In this document: positions 1-8,053 of the stretch, in pieces
Position numbering within the stretch: the stretch's first letter is position 1
Layout of the letters: every line of letters begins with the position of its first letter
Assembly: GCA_002392545.1 (NCBI GenBank)
Contig: DGHF01000113.1
Location: 1 to 26,439 of the forward strand
Direction: 5' to 3'
DNA from: Ruminococcus sp. UBA3855
Lineage (GTDB): Bacteria > Bacillota > Clostridia > Oscillospirales > Ruminococcaceae
DNA length: 26,439 nucleotides
Notes under the pieces: generated by a model
Seen by the model: the letters and a program-made list of their open reading frames with translations, nothing else
The model's database searches: none
What the model was told of the DNA's origin: nothing
Translations under genes and position numbers: made by a program

Positions 1-26
1 TCTGCATTTTGCAATTGCCTATTTAT

Positions 27-55
27 AGTATATCACAAAAATGTAGTAAAGTCAA
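27..55 (-). promoter_or_regulatory. Leftward sigma-70 promoter for a gene beyond the left edge
   Basis: Read on the minus strand there is a TTGACT -35 box (plus positions 50-55) and a TATACT -10 box (27-32) separated by exactly 17 bases. The expected transcription start is near position 20, pointing out of the window, so the driven gene is not visible. A 7-base direct repeat, TGTAGTA (42-48 and 61-67), lies in the spacer edge and upstream of the -35 box and could be an operator. The rest of 1-140 is AT-rich and shows no supported coding sequence. Confidence 0.6.
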
Positions 56-140
56 GTAAATGTAGTAATAAAGTTGTAAAAAAACAGCGAAAATTGTATA
101 TTAGAACAAATAATCAACTATTGAATTGTAAATTTCATAC

Positions 141-173
141 AAAAAATCCCCTCCGCCGATATTGGCAGAGGGG
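141..173 (-). terminator. Rho-independent terminator of the ACT-PFL operon
   Basis: CCCCTC (148-153) pairs with GAGGGG (168-173) around a short loop. A run of six A on the plus strand (141-146) becomes the U-tract when read leftward. It lies 18 bases beyond the stop codon of the PFL gene, the expected place for its terminator. The plus-strand side also has a short T-run (178-182), so weak bidirectional activity is possible. Confidence 0.8.
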
Positions 174-191
174 AATATTTTTGTTGTGAGA

Positions 192-1550
192 TTAGTTTTT
201 AATGCTGTGCATGGGTGCAGGAATGCGACCTCCACGGGCGATAAATTTCGCCGGAGATTTGCGGTTAATCGGCATGACAGGTCCAGAACCCAACAAACCG
301 CCAAATTCGAGGGTATCGCCCTCTTTCATGCCAATGGCAGGAATCAGACGGACAGCAGTGGTTTTGTTGTTCACCATGCCAATAGCGGCTTCATCTGCAA
401 TAATTGCAGAAATGGTTTCCGCTGTAATGTCCCCTGGTACGACAATCATGTCAAGACCTACGGAGCAAACAGCCGTCATTGCTTCCAGCTTTTCAAGGCA
501 GAGTGTGCCAGCTCTTGCGGCATCAATCATGCCTTGGTCTTCCGATACCGGAATGAATGCGCCGGATAAACCGCCGACATTGGAAGAAGCCATGACACCG
601 CCTTTTTTGACGGCATCGTTGAGGAGTGCCAATGCTGCGGTAGTGCCGTGTGTTCCGCACTGTTCAAGCCCCATCCCTTCGAGTACCTGCGCCACGGAAT
701 CGCCGATTGCAGGTGTGGGAGCAAGTGACAAATCCACAATTCCGAATGGAACACCCAGCATCTTGGAAGCCCTTGAGCCGACAAGCTGACCCATTCTTGT
801 GATTTTGAATGCAGTCTTCTTGATAACGTCCGCCAGCTGGTCAATGCTTGCATCCGGATATTTCGTGATAGCCGAACGAACAACCCCCGGACCAGAGACA
901 CCAACATGAATTTCACAGTCAGGCTCTCCCATGCCGTGGAATGCGCCAGCCATAAAGGGATTATCTTCGACAGCGTTACAAAATACAACCAGTTTCGCAG
1001 GAGCAATGCACTGTTTGTCTTTTGTCAGTTCGGCAGATTCAAGGACAATTTTTCCCATGAGGGCGACAGCATCCATATTGATACCGCTCCTTGTTGAGCC
1101 GACATTGACAGAAGAACATACATTCGTTGTCTCTGCGAGTGCCTGCGGAATGGAGCGAATCAAAGCCAAATCTCCGGCACTGAATCCCTTGTGAACCAAT
1201 GCGGAATAACCGCCTAAGAAATTCACTCCGCAAGTGTCAGCGGCTTTTTGTAAAGTTCGTGCAAATTTGACGGTTTCGCCTTCCGGACATGCCGCCGCCA
1301 GCATGGCAATGGGAGTGACGGAAATTCTCTTGTTGACAATCGGAATGCCGTACTCTTTTTCAATTTGTTCACCAGTTTTCACCAGATTTTCGGCTTTTGT
1401 GGTGATTTTGTCATAGACTTTCTGGCAAGCCTTGTCAATATCGGGGTCGATACAGTCCAAAAGGGAAATACCCATGGTAATGGTACGAATATCAAGACAT
1501 TCGTCTTGAATCATGCGGATAGTTTCAAGAATATCAAAAGTATTCAGCAT
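192..1550 (-). CDS. PFL family protein (UPF0210/DUF711)
   Basis: The 452-residue product matches the UPF0210 (PFL, DUF711) family in length and composition: a soluble Gly/Ala-rich enzyme-like protein with stretches such as GGLSGAFIPVSEDQGM and GFSAGDLALIRSIPQALAETT. Family members have a glycyl-radical-enzyme-like fold but no firmly established reaction, so no substrate is assigned. The start ATG (1548-1550) has a GAGGTG ribosome binding site at the usual distance. It lies only 9 bases downstream of the ACT-domain gene, and this UPF0237-UPF0210 pairing is recurrent in Firmicutes, which suggests the ACT protein senses a ligand for the PFL protein (inference). No signal peptide or membrane segment is seen. 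The reading frame is intact. Confidence 0.9.
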   Translation of the reverse strand: MLNTFDILETIRMIQDECLDIRTITMGISLLDCIDPDIDKACQKVYDKITTKAENLVKTGEQIEKEYGIPIVNKRISVTPIAMLAAACPEGETVKFARTLQKAADTCGVNFLGGYSALVHKGFSAGDLALIRSIPQALAETTNVCSSVNVGSTRSGINMDAVALMGKIVLESAELTKDKQCIAPAKLVVFCNAVEDNPFMAGAFHGMGEPDCEIHVGVSGPGVVRSAITKYPDASIDQLADVIKKTAFKITRMGQLVGSRASKMLGVPFGIVDLSLAPTPAIGDSVAQVLEGMGLEQCGTHGTTAALALLNDAVKKGGVMASSNVGGLSGAFIPVSEDQGMIDAARAGTLCLEKLEAMTAVCSVGLDMIVVPGDITAETISAIIADEAAIGMVNNKTTAVRLIPAIGMKEGDTLEFGGLLGSGPVMPINRKSPAKFIARGGRIPAPMHSIKN

Positions 1551-1559
1551 GGTTTCACC

Positions 1560-1829
1560 TCAGATTCTATGCATGGAATTGAAAATGTCTTCATGCATAC
1601 AGTGGATGGCAAGACCCTCAGATTTTCCAAGTGCTGTCATTTCATCCGAAAGTACCGAGAAATCAGAAGTGATTCCCGAAATATCCACCATCATAATCAT
1701 TGCAAACATATCCTGAAGAACACTCTGAGTCACTTCAATGACATTTGCATTATGTCCGGCGCAGATACCGCTGACCTTGTGCAGGATTCCCACAGCATCT
1801 TTGCCAATTACTGTAATTACAGCTCGCAT
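1560..1829 (-). CDS. ACT domain-containing protein (UPF0237)
   Basis: A single ACT domain of 89 residues beginning MRAVITVIGKDAVGILHKVS, the typical opening of the UPF0237 family, which is about 90 residues long. ACT domains bind small ligands, usually amino acids, and act as regulatory modules. I chose the ATG at 1827-1829 rather than the in-frame TTG at 1838 because it gives the family's usual length and is preceded by GAGGAGG at a normal spacing. It is the first gene of a two-gene operon with the PFL protein, behind an extended -10 promoter. The ligand cannot be told from sequence. Confidence 0.88.
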   Translation of the reverse strand: MRAVITVIGKDAVGILHKVSGICAGHNANVIEVTQSVLQDMFAMIMMVDISGITSDFSVLSDEMTALGKSEGLAIHCMHEDIFNSMHRI

Positions 1830-1858
1830 ATAAATCAACCTCCTCAGTTTTTCAACCG

Positions 1859-1893
1859 CCCTGAAACAGGGGAATTACTTTCATTATAGCATA
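1859..1893 (-). promoter_or_regulatory. Extended -10 promoter of the ACT-PFL operon
   Basis: On the minus strand the sequence TATGC-TATAAT (plus 1883-1893) forms a consensus -10 box with the extended TGn element; no good -35 box lies 17 bases upstream. The predicted start is near 1876. A short hairpin (CCCTG 1859-1863, CAGGG 1867-1871) would lie at the very 5' end of the transcript, ahead of the GAGGAGG ribosome binding site. Confidence 0.6.
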
Positions 1894-1983
1894 CTTTTCG
1901 AAAAAAGAAAAGAAGTTTTTTGATTTTTTCAAGAGTTTTTAGCAATTCAGGACATTTTCACTAAAATTTTTGTTCGAAACCTC

Positions 1984-2012
1984 TTGACTTTTGACAGATA
2001 AAATGGTAGAAT
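1984..2012 (+). promoter_or_regulatory. Sigma-70 promoter of the CAP-dockerin gene
   Basis: TTGACT (1984-1989) and TAGAAT (2007-2012) are separated by 17 bases. Transcription would start near 2019, leaving a leader of about 73 bases before the ATG at 2092. Nothing structured is evident in that leader. This promoter may also feed malic enzyme, since no terminator is seen between the two genes. Confidence 0.55.
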
Positions 2013-2091
2013 TAGAGTAATGAGATAATTTTGGAAATCGTCATGGAATGGTGTGATAAAATGATTTTACATTTTGAAAGGATGTGTTAGT

Positions 2092-2913
2092 ATGAAACAT
2101 AAAAAAATTACAGCATTGGCATTGTGTGCCCTGATGGGGCTTTTTTCAGTGACTGGCATGGTGACGGCTCATGCTGATGATTTGCCCTTTGATGACCCGT
2201 TCGCACCGAAAACAGAACCGACTGAGGAGGAAAATCTCAAAAATCTTACAGAAATCTTTGTCAATCAGATGAATGACCTTCGTGTGAGAAATGGTCTTTC
2301 CAAAGTATACATTGCGCCGGAACTGTCTAAGTATTCACAGATTCGTGCACAGGAACTTTCTGTTTACACGGAGCACAGCAGACCTGATGGAAGAGACTGC
2401 TTCACTGTTTTGCAAGATAACGGGTTTGATTACAGGGCAGCAGCTGAAAATATTTCCGCTGGCTGGAGAGATGTTCTGGCGGCATATAATGCATTTTTGA
2501 ATTCCCCCGGACATTATGCTAACATGATGTTGAATCCGGCAACACATTTCGGGTTTGGTTATGTATTTGTGCCGGATGTGGCGTATTCTCATTTCTGGCA
2601 GATGTTTATTATTGAAAAATACGACAACAACACCGGCGAACCCTATTATTTTGAGGGGCAGTATATTCCTGAACGTGAGCTTGGTGATGCTGACGGAACA
2701 AAGGAAATCAATGCCGGAGATGCAAGAAGAATTCAGGAATATTCTTCCGCCTGCGCAGCCGGAAAGCCTTACCCTGTGATGGATGAGTTTATTTATGCTG
2801 CTGATGTCAACAAAGATGGACAAATTAACGCTATTGATGCCAATATCATTTTGAGTTATGCTGCAAATAGTGGTGTTGACCCCAATGCAAAAATTACTGA
2901 CTTTGTATGGTAA
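2092..2913 (+). CDS. Secreted CAP (SCP-like) domain protein with C-terminal dockerin
   Basis: The 273-residue product has a signal peptide (Lys-rich start, hydrophobic core about 8-24, likely cleavage after AHA at 28). An acidic/Pro linker leads to a CAP domain at about 50-178, with His95, the AEN motif (118-120), SPGHYANM (138-145) and the HFWQMF strand (167-172). A type I-like dockerin follows at about 197-260. The second calcium loop (D238-D249, DVNKDGQINAID) is canonical. The first (D199-D210, DADGTKEINAGD) has Thr at the usual Asp position 5 and lacks the following Gly. Dockerins bind cohesins of cellulosome scaffoldins, so the protein is probably exported and held in a cellulosome-like complex; the CAP activity is unknown. 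An in-frame TTG at 2074 was rejected because the ribosome binding site AGGA (2079-2082) fits the ATG at 2092. Confidence 0.88.
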   Translation: MKHKKITALALCALMGLFSVTGMVTAHADDLPFDDPFAPKTEPTEEENLKNLTEIFVNQMNDLRVRNGLSKVYIAPELSKYSQIRAQELSVYTEHSRPDGRDCFTVLQDNGFDYRAAAENISAGWRDVLAAYNAFLNSPGHYANMMLNPATHFGFGYVFVPDVAYSHFWQMFIIEKYDNNTGEPYYFEGQYIPERELGDADGTKEINAGDARRIQEYSSACAAGKPYPVMDEFIYAADVNKDGQINAIDANIILSYAANSGVDPNAKITDFVW

Positions 2914-2957
2914 AATCAGTAAAAATAATAGAAAATAATAAAGGAGAATCATGTATC

Positions 2958-4145
2958 ATGGACATTATGCAATCATCATTGGAAAAGCACAAGGAATGGA
3001 AAGGGAAAATTGAGGTCATTTCCAGAACCAAAATTGACGACAGAGAATCTCTCTCCAATGCATACACCCCAGGGGTAGCACAGCCCTGTCTTGAAATTGA
3101 GAAAGACCCCTCTCTTTCTTACGAACTGACACGCCGTCATAATCTGGTAGCGGTTATTACAGACGGTACAGCCGTGTTAGGATTGGGGGATATTGGACCT
3201 TTGGCGGCTATGCCTGTTATGGAGGGAAAATGCGCATTATTCAAGGAATTTGCGGATGTGGATGCATTTCCTCTTTGTGTGAATTCCAAGGATACAGACG
3301 AAATTGTCAATACCATTGCAAATATTGCGTACAGTTTCGGTGGTATCAATCTGGAGGACATTGCAGCCCCCCGCTGTTTTGAGATTGAAGCCAAACTGAA
3401 AGAAAGACTGGATATTCCGGTATTCCATGACGACCAGCACGGCACAGCGATTGTTGTTGCTGCTGCATTGCTGAACGCTTGCAGAGTGGCAGGGAAAGAA
3501 CTGGAAGATTTGGAAATTGTCATCAATGGTGCAGGTTCGGCAGGAATCGCCATTGCCAAGCATTTGTTATCTTTGGGAGTGGGAAATATTCTCATGGTGG
3601 ATTTGTGCGGAATTTTGACTTCTGATGAACATTATGATAATCCGGCACATAATGAAATTGCCTCCCGTACCAACAAACACAAGAAAACCGGAAAATTGGC
3701 GGATGCTGTCAAGGGTGCAGACGTATTTATTGGCGTATCCAAGCCCAAACTCTTAACCCCTGAAATGATTCAGACCATGAATGAAAAGCCATTTGTGTTT
3801 GCTATGGCGAACCCTACCCCTGAAATTATGCCTGACCTCGCAAAAGAGGCAGGAGCTTATATTGTCGGCACAGGCAGAAGCGACTTCCCGAACCAGATTA
3901 ACAATGTGGTTGCCTTCCCAGGGGTATTTAAGGGGGCTTTAGCTGTCCGTGCAAAGGACATCAACGAGGCTATGAAGATGGCAGCAACAAGGGCAATTGC
4001 TGGCTGTGTCCCTGATGAAAAACTGACAGCAGATTTTATTCTTCCTGATGCATTTGACAGAAGTGTTGCCTATGCCGTTGCAAAGGCAGTCGCACAGGCA
4101 GCAATTGACTCCGGAGTTGCTGGATTAACTGTCAATCCGCTGTAA
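2958..4145 (+). CDS. NAD(P)-dependent malic enzyme
   Basis: The 395-residue product is a short, single-module bacterial malic enzyme, which decarboxylates malate oxidatively to pyruvate and CO2 in the cytoplasm. Visible motifs are SNAYTPGVA (33-41), the catalytic-lysine segment EGKCALFKEF (89-98), the metal-binding region ending HDDQHGTA (157-164) and a Rossmann loop NGAGSAGIA (190-198). The C-terminal phosphotransacetylase-like module of MaeB proteins is absent. I chose the ATG at 2958, behind AAGGAG (2941-2946), over the upstream ATG at 2907, which overlaps the dockerin stop codon and lacks a ribosome binding site. The 11-base spacing is slightly long. The gene follows the CAP-dockerin gene without a terminator and precedes the DUF218 gene by 17 bases. 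Cofactor preference cannot be read from the sequence. Confidence 0.93.
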   Translation: MDIMQSSLEKHKEWKGKIEVISRTKIDDRESLSNAYTPGVAQPCLEIEKDPSLSYELTRRHNLVAVITDGTAVLGLGDIGPLAAMPVMEGKCALFKEFADVDAFPLCVNSKDTDEIVNTIANIAYSFGGINLEDIAAPRCFEIEAKLKERLDIPVFHDDQHGTAIVVAAALLNACRVAGKELEDLEIVINGAGSAGIAIAKHLLSLGVGNILMVDLCGILTSDEHYDNPAHNEIASRTNKHKKTGKLADAVKGADVFIGVSKPKLLTPEMIQTMNEKPFVFAMANPTPEIMPDLAKEAGAYIVGTGRSDFPNQINNVVAFPGVFKGALAVRAKDINEAMKMAATRAIAGCVPDEKLTADFILPDAFDRSVAYAVAKAVAQAAIDSGVAGLTVNPL

Positions 4146-4162
4146 CAAGAAAGGAAAATTTC

Positions 4163-4939
4163 ATGTTTATGATTACACAGCTCTGGCTTCGGATTTTCGG
4201 GGCTGGAGTGTGCTTTATTGCACTGATATTTTTTATATTGCCAATGTTTGCAGGGATTCATCATGCAGGCTGTATTTTGGGCTCAATCTTGAGCATTTTA
4301 GGAGCTGTCTTTTTTATCTGCAATCCCATCATTGCCGAAAAATTACAACAGATATGGGAAAACGGCACAGGGCGGATTGTGCTGTGTGTGCTGATAGGAT
4401 TTCTGGCGGTGAGTGTGATACTGGCGGTCGCCATCAGTGTGGGAATGTGCAAGGCAATCGCCACCAAACCCAAAGAAGAACATACTGTGATTGTATTGGG
4501 CTGTAAAGTCCGGAATGATGGTCTGAGCCTGATGTTACTGCACCGGATGCAAGCCGCTGAAACTTACCTCAAAGCACACCCTGATATTCCTGTCATTCTC
4601 TGCGGAGGTCAGGGACATGATGAGCCTGTGTCAGAAGCTCAGGCAATGAATAATTATCTCATTGCAAACGGCATTGACAAGGAAAGAATTTATTTGGAAG
4701 ACAAATCCACCAGTACTTTCGAAAATTTGCAGAATGCAAAAGATATTCTTGATGAAAATGACCTTGGTTATGATATTACCATTGTGACAGACGGTTATCA
4801 TCAGTTGAGGGCTTCCCTGATGGCTTCCAGCTTGAATCTGAAAGCAGATGCCGTTTCTGCAAAGACATCATGGTATTTAGTGCCATGTTATTGGGTTCGG
4901 GAATGGCTTGGAGTGTGCTATCAATTTATATTTGGGTGA
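4163..4939 (+). CDS. YdcF/SanA-like DUF218 membrane protein
   Basis: The 258-residue product has about three hydrophobic N-terminal segments (roughly 7-28, 33-52 and 72-94) followed by a DUF218 domain from about 108. Characteristic pieces are VIVLGCKV at the first strand, ILCGGQGHDEP, SEAQAMNNYL, the EDKSTSTFENL motif and VTDGYHQLRA. DUF218 proteins (SanA, ElyC, YdcF) are linked to envelope biogenesis and integrity, but their biochemical activity is poorly defined. The ATG follows AGAAAGGA at a good distance. It sits directly upstream of the metallophosphoesterase gene with a 3-base gap, so the two are probably co-expressed. Confidence 0.85.
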   Translation: MFMITQLWLRIFGAGVCFIALIFFILPMFAGIHHAGCILGSILSILGAVFFICNPIIAEKLQQIWENGTGRIVLCVLIGFLAVSVILAVAISVGMCKAIATKPKEEHTVIVLGCKVRNDGLSLMLLHRMQAAETYLKAHPDIPVILCGGQGHDEPVSEAQAMNNYLIANGIDKERIYLEDKSTSTFENLQNAKDILDENDLGYDITIVTDGYHQLRASLMASSLNLKADAVSAKTSWYLVPCYWVREWLGVCYQFIFG

Positions 4940-4942
4940 GAT

Positions 4943-5539
4943 ATGAAAATATTATTGCTAGCGGATGAAGAAAGTCGTTATTTATGGGATTTTTACGAAA
5001 AGGGCAAGCTTGACGGACTGGATTTGATTATCTCCTGTGGCGACTTAAAGCCGGAGTATCTGGAATTTCTGGCAACATTCGCACATTGTCCGGTACTCTA
5101 TGTACACGGCAATCACGACACCAAATACAAAACTTCACCGCCGGAGGGCTGTATTTGCATTGATGATGCAATGTTCAATTTTCAGGGCGTGCGGATTCTA
5201 GGTCTTGGCGGTTCAATGCGCTACAATCCGACTGCGCCGTTTCAGTACACCGAACAGGAAATGAAAAAACGTATTCGCCGGAGATGGTTCGACTTGAAAC
5301 GCTACAGAGGCATTGATATTCTTGTTACTCATGCTCCTGCAAAAGGGCTGAATGATTTGTCAGACTTGCCACATCAGGGTTTTGTATGTTTCCGGCGATT
5401 ACTTGACACCTACCAGCCGAAAATATTTTGTCATGGACACGTACACTTGACATATGGAAACATCCCACGGCTTGACACTTATGGAAATACGACCATTATC
5501 AACGCTTATGAGCGTTATCTATTGGAATATCAGGAGTAA
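4943..5539 (+). CDS. Calcineurin-like metallophosphoesterase (YfcE/Mre11-type fold)
   Basis: The 198-residue cytoplasmic protein carries the metallophosphoesterase motifs in order: GD (33-34), GNHD (56-59), TH (129-130) and GHVH (165-168). The usual N-terminal D-x-H motif is D8-E9-E10, so the His metal ligand is replaced by Glu, although Asp8 is kept. This could alter metal affinity, or it may be normal for this clostridial subfamily. Substrates of such small phosphodiesterases range from cyclic nucleotides to nucleic acids and cannot be assigned here. The start ATG is 3 bases past the previous stop, and its ribosome binding site (GGGTGAG) overlaps that stop, indicating translational coupling. 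Confidence 0.87.
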   Translation: MKILLLADEESRYLWDFYEKGKLDGLDLIISCGDLKPEYLEFLATFAHCPVLYVHGNHDTKYKTSPPEGCICIDDAMFNFQGVRILGLGGSMRYNPTAPFQYTEQEMKKRIRRRWFDLKRYRGIDILVTHAPAKGLNDLSDLPHQGFVCFRRLLDTYQPKIFCHGHVHLTYGNIPRLDTYGNTTIINAYERYLLEYQE

Positions 5540-5543
5540 ATTT

Positions 5544-6179
5544 ATGAAATATCAAAATGTATTATTTGACCTTGATGGAACTCTGACAGATTCCAGCCTT
5601 GGAATTACGAATTCCGTCATGTACGCACTGGAAAAAATGGGCTTGTCCGTTCCCGAGCGTGAAAAATTATATCCTTTTATAGGCCCTCCGTTGAGGGAAA
5701 GTTTTGAGAAGTTCTGCGGATTGTCTCAGATGGATGCTGAAAAAGCTGTTTCTTGTTACAGAGAATATTACAGCAAGACAGGCATTTTTGAAAATGAAGT
5801 CATTGCAGGAATTCCGGAATTATTGCAATTTCTCAATGCTCAAAATGTCCGCTGTATCGTGGCAACGTCCAAACCGGAAAAATTTACCAGAATGATTCTG
5901 GAGCATTTTGATTTGATGCAGTATTTTTCATTCTGCGCCTGTGCAAGTATGGACAGTTCCCACGTCGAAAAGCCCGAAATCGTGGCGGATGCGCTCAAAC
6001 ATTGTGAGGGGAATTCCGTCATGATTGGCGACAGATTCCACGACGTGAACGGCGCAAAGGCGAACAATATCCCATGTATCGGGGTTTTGTTCGGGTTTGG
6101 TTCTCGTGAGGAGCTGGAAAATGCCGGAGCTGATTTCATTGCAGAGGATATGGACGAATTGAGGGATTTGTTATCATGA
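5544..6179 (+). CDS. HAD-superfamily phosphatase (Gph/PpaX-like)
   Basis: The 211-residue HAD subfamily IA hydrolase has motif I FDLDGTLTDS (nucleophile Asp9, acid Asp11), an alpha-helical cap containing IGPPLRESF (46-54), motif II VATSKP (106-111), motif III Lys143 and motif IV GDRFHDVNGA (162-171). Such enzymes dephosphorylate small metabolites: phosphoglycolate, pyrophosphate, nucleotides or sugar phosphates. I would not choose among them. The open frame extends upstream to 5454 inside the metallophosphoesterase gene, but the ATG at 5544 is preceded by CAGGAG (5531-5536) and starts exactly at the conserved N-terminus. Its stop overlaps the start of the TraX-like gene. Confidence 0.88.
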   Translation: MKYQNVLFDLDGTLTDSSLGITNSVMYALEKMGLSVPEREKLYPFIGPPLRESFEKFCGLSQMDAEKAVSCYREYYSKTGIFENEVIAGIPELLQFLNAQNVRCIVATSKPEKFTRMILEHFDLMQYFSFCACASMDSSHVEKPEIVADALKHCEGNSVMIGDRFHDVNGAKANNIPCIGVLFGFGSREELENAGADFIAEDMDELRDLLS

Positions 6180-7009
6180 CAACAACCACGTTGAAATTGA
6201 TTGCCTTGGTCTTGATGACAATTGACCATGTGGGGGAATTTATTCCGGAAATGCCGTTATTTCTGCGGTATATCGGGAGATTGTCAGCCGTAATATTTTT
6301 CTTTTGCTGTGTGGAAGGCTACACCTATACCAGCAACAAAAAACGCTATGTTTTGCGGTTATATGTATGCGGTCAAATCATGACAGCCCTTGACTTGCTG
6401 TTACCTATGGCGGTGCATCATTCCACAAATTTAAGATGGTGGGAATACATCGAGAATAATGTATTTCTGGAAATTTTCGGCATGACGGCTTTATTGTACT
6501 TCTGGGAACATTCCAAAGGAAAAAAGCGAATTATCGGGACAATTGTATTTTGGCTGTATCAAATAATAATGCCGGAAGTATTGAGTTCGATTTTGAGATT
6601 TGAACAGAGTGATAAATTGATACTCGCCAAATCTTTGGTAGGCTTATTCTTTGAACGTGGTTATTTTGTTGATTGTACGATAATATTATTTTATCTCACA
6701 CGAAACAATAAAAAGAAAATGGCAATTGCCTATACTTGCTGGATTGGATTGTATATTTTCGATAATGTGTTATGTGTTCCTGCTTTGCTGAATCCCTTGA
6801 TACAACCAATAGGAATTGAATTTTTTAAGCGTGGAACGATATGGGAAAGGGCTTTTCAGTCGGATTTTCAATGGATGATGATTTTCAGCCTGCCTTTGTT
6901 GCTGATGTATAACGGCAAACGTGGAAGAGGCTTGAAATGGCTGTTTTATGTGTATTATCCGGTACACATTGCAGTGCTTTATCTGTTGGGGCAAATGTTG
7001 ACAGCATGA
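6176..7009 (+). CDS. TraX family integral membrane protein
   Basis: The 277-residue polytopic protein opens with LKLIALVLMTIDHVGEF, the hallmark of the TraX family, named for the F-plasmid pilin N-acetylase. Several hydrophobic segments follow across its length, and the C-terminus (YYPVHIAVLYLLGQML) also fits the family, which is related to membrane acyltransferases. Chromosomal Firmicute members have no pilin partner, and none is seen here, so the acylated substrate is unknown. The ATG overlaps the HAD stop codon (ATGA, 6176-6179), implying translational coupling. Nothing nearby suggests a conjugative element. Confidence 0.82.
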   Translation: MTTTTLKLIALVLMTIDHVGEFIPEMPLFLRYIGRLSAVIFFFCCVEGYTYTSNKKRYVLRLYVCGQIMTALDLLLPMAVHHSTNLRWWEYIENNVFLEIFGMTALLYFWEHSKGKKRIIGTIVFWLYQIIMPEVLSSILRFEQSDKLILAKSLVGLFFERGYFVDCTIILFYLTRNNKKKMAIAYTCWIGLYIFDNVLCVPALLNPLIQPIGIEFFKRGTIWERAFQSDFQWMMIFSLPLLLMYNGKRGRGLKWLFYVYYPVHIAVLYLLGQMLTA

Positions 7010-7022
7010 AGGGAGGAATATC

Positions 7023-7700
7023 ATGTCTGGCGAAAAAGAAATTTCCATTTGTGACGAGTGCGGAAGTGAATTTTATAAGGAAACTTCTGATATGATGGGG
7101 CTTTGTCCCGAATGCGCTCATATTTTATATGGTTATCCGAATTGTGAACACGTTTTTCAGAATGGGAGATGTGTCAAATGCTATTGGAATGGAAAGGAAA
7201 GTGAATATATTCATATGCTGAAAACAAAACAAACAGGAACTTTGATTCTTGACGGACAGGAATTCAATTTGTTGGATTCCGAGAACACCAGACTCAACTT
7301 TTTCGAGAGTGACGAGGAAGAGGGAACGCTCACAATTTCCCTTGATTTGGACTTTGAGAGAAAATTATTCCAGTTGAAAGAGGACGAAGGCGAATCAGAG
7401 CCGGAAGAAGTCTCTCCACAAATTATCATCAACGAACACGAGACAGGCAAGTCAAGCATTGATGAAATTATCGGGGATGATTACGAGGTTGAATCCGTCG
7501 AGGAAGCGGAAGAAAGAGAAGATATGTTCTATGTGTATGAGCATGAGCCGTTTATCAATTATACTCTGTCAGTTGTTGAAAAAGAGGGCGAAATGGTTCA
7601 TATCAGAATGGAGGGGAAAGCCATTGCGGACGGCTATTCCAGACCTGAAAAAATTGCCGATTTTTCCAGTGATTTCTGGCTGAGATGTAAGAAAGATTGA
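7023..7700 (+). CDS. Uncharacterised protein with N-terminal zinc ribbon
   Basis: I do not recognise the family. The 225-residue protein starts with a Cys-rich module: C10-x2-C13, C28-x2-C31, then C41-x-H43 and C50-x2-C53. This is enough for two zinc sites of ribbon type within the first 55 residues. A Glu/Asp-rich middle (about 95-165) is followed by a beta-rich C-terminal part ending near FSSDFWLRCKKD. There is no signal peptide or membrane segment. Translation starts behind a strong GGGAGGA site. It heads four consecutive small, acidic, soluble proteins of unknown or immunity-like type (7023-8970), which suggests an accessory cassette. Confidence 0.7.
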   Translation: MSGEKEISICDECGSEFYKETSDMMGLCPECAHILYGYPNCEHVFQNGRCVKCYWNGKESEYIHMLKTKQTGTLILDGQEFNLLDSENTRLNFFESDEEEGTLTISLDLDFERKLFQLKEDEGESEPEEVSPQIIINEHETGKSSIDEIIGDDYEVESVEEAEEREDMFYVYEHEPFINYTLSVVEKEGEMVHIRMEGKAIADGYSRPEKIADFSSDFWLRCKKD

Positions 7701-7701
7701 C

Positions 7702-8031
7702 ATGAAACAGTATGAAATTGAATTGAACGGAAAACAGTATGCAGTGCTTGAAAAAATGCTGTCTTATGATAATGCGCAAAGATTGGCAATGAATCAGTCA
7801 ATCAATGGTTATGAATTTTTCAGCGATATGCTTGACGAAATTTACAGCCCTGTTGAAGATGGATGGTGTACCCTTCAAACTCTGCTGGACGAACCCGACG
7901 AAAAATTGAATTTGCTGAGATATATCACTGCATTTGTTTTCCCCGAAGATGAGGATTATTTGGTGAAACAGCTCGGAAAAAATGTGAAATGTCCGAAAGA
8001 TTTCGAAATTGTGATTTCACTCAATTTTTGA
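7702..8031 (+). CDS. Small acidic protein of unknown function
   Basis: A 109-residue soluble acidic protein beginning MKQYEIELNGKQYAVLEKML. I do not recognise it. It starts one base after the previous stop with only a weak purine-rich ribosome binding site (AAGAAAG), so it probably depends on coupling to the zinc-ribbon gene. Its size, acidity and place next to two immunity-like genes would fit an immunity-type or accessory role, but nothing in the sequence proves that. Confidence 0.65.
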   Translation: MKQYEIELNGKQYAVLEKMLSYDNAQRLAMNQSINGYEFFSDMLDEIYSPVEDGWCTLQTLLDEPDEKLNLLRYITAFVFPEDEDYLVKQLGKNVKCPKDFEIVISLNF

Positions 8032-8053
8032 TTGAGCAGGTAAGGAGGAAAAA

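Noticed and set aside
2335..2952. 205-residue open frame on the minus strand opposite the CAP-dockerin gene
   Set aside because: It is antisense to a gene with clear signal peptide, CAP and dockerin domains. The translated product has no recognisable features.
6176..7009. TraX-like gene as evidence of a conjugative plasmid or integrated element
   Set aside because: No relaxase, coupling protein, pilin or integrase is present nearby, and TraX-family proteins are common on Firmicute chromosomes.
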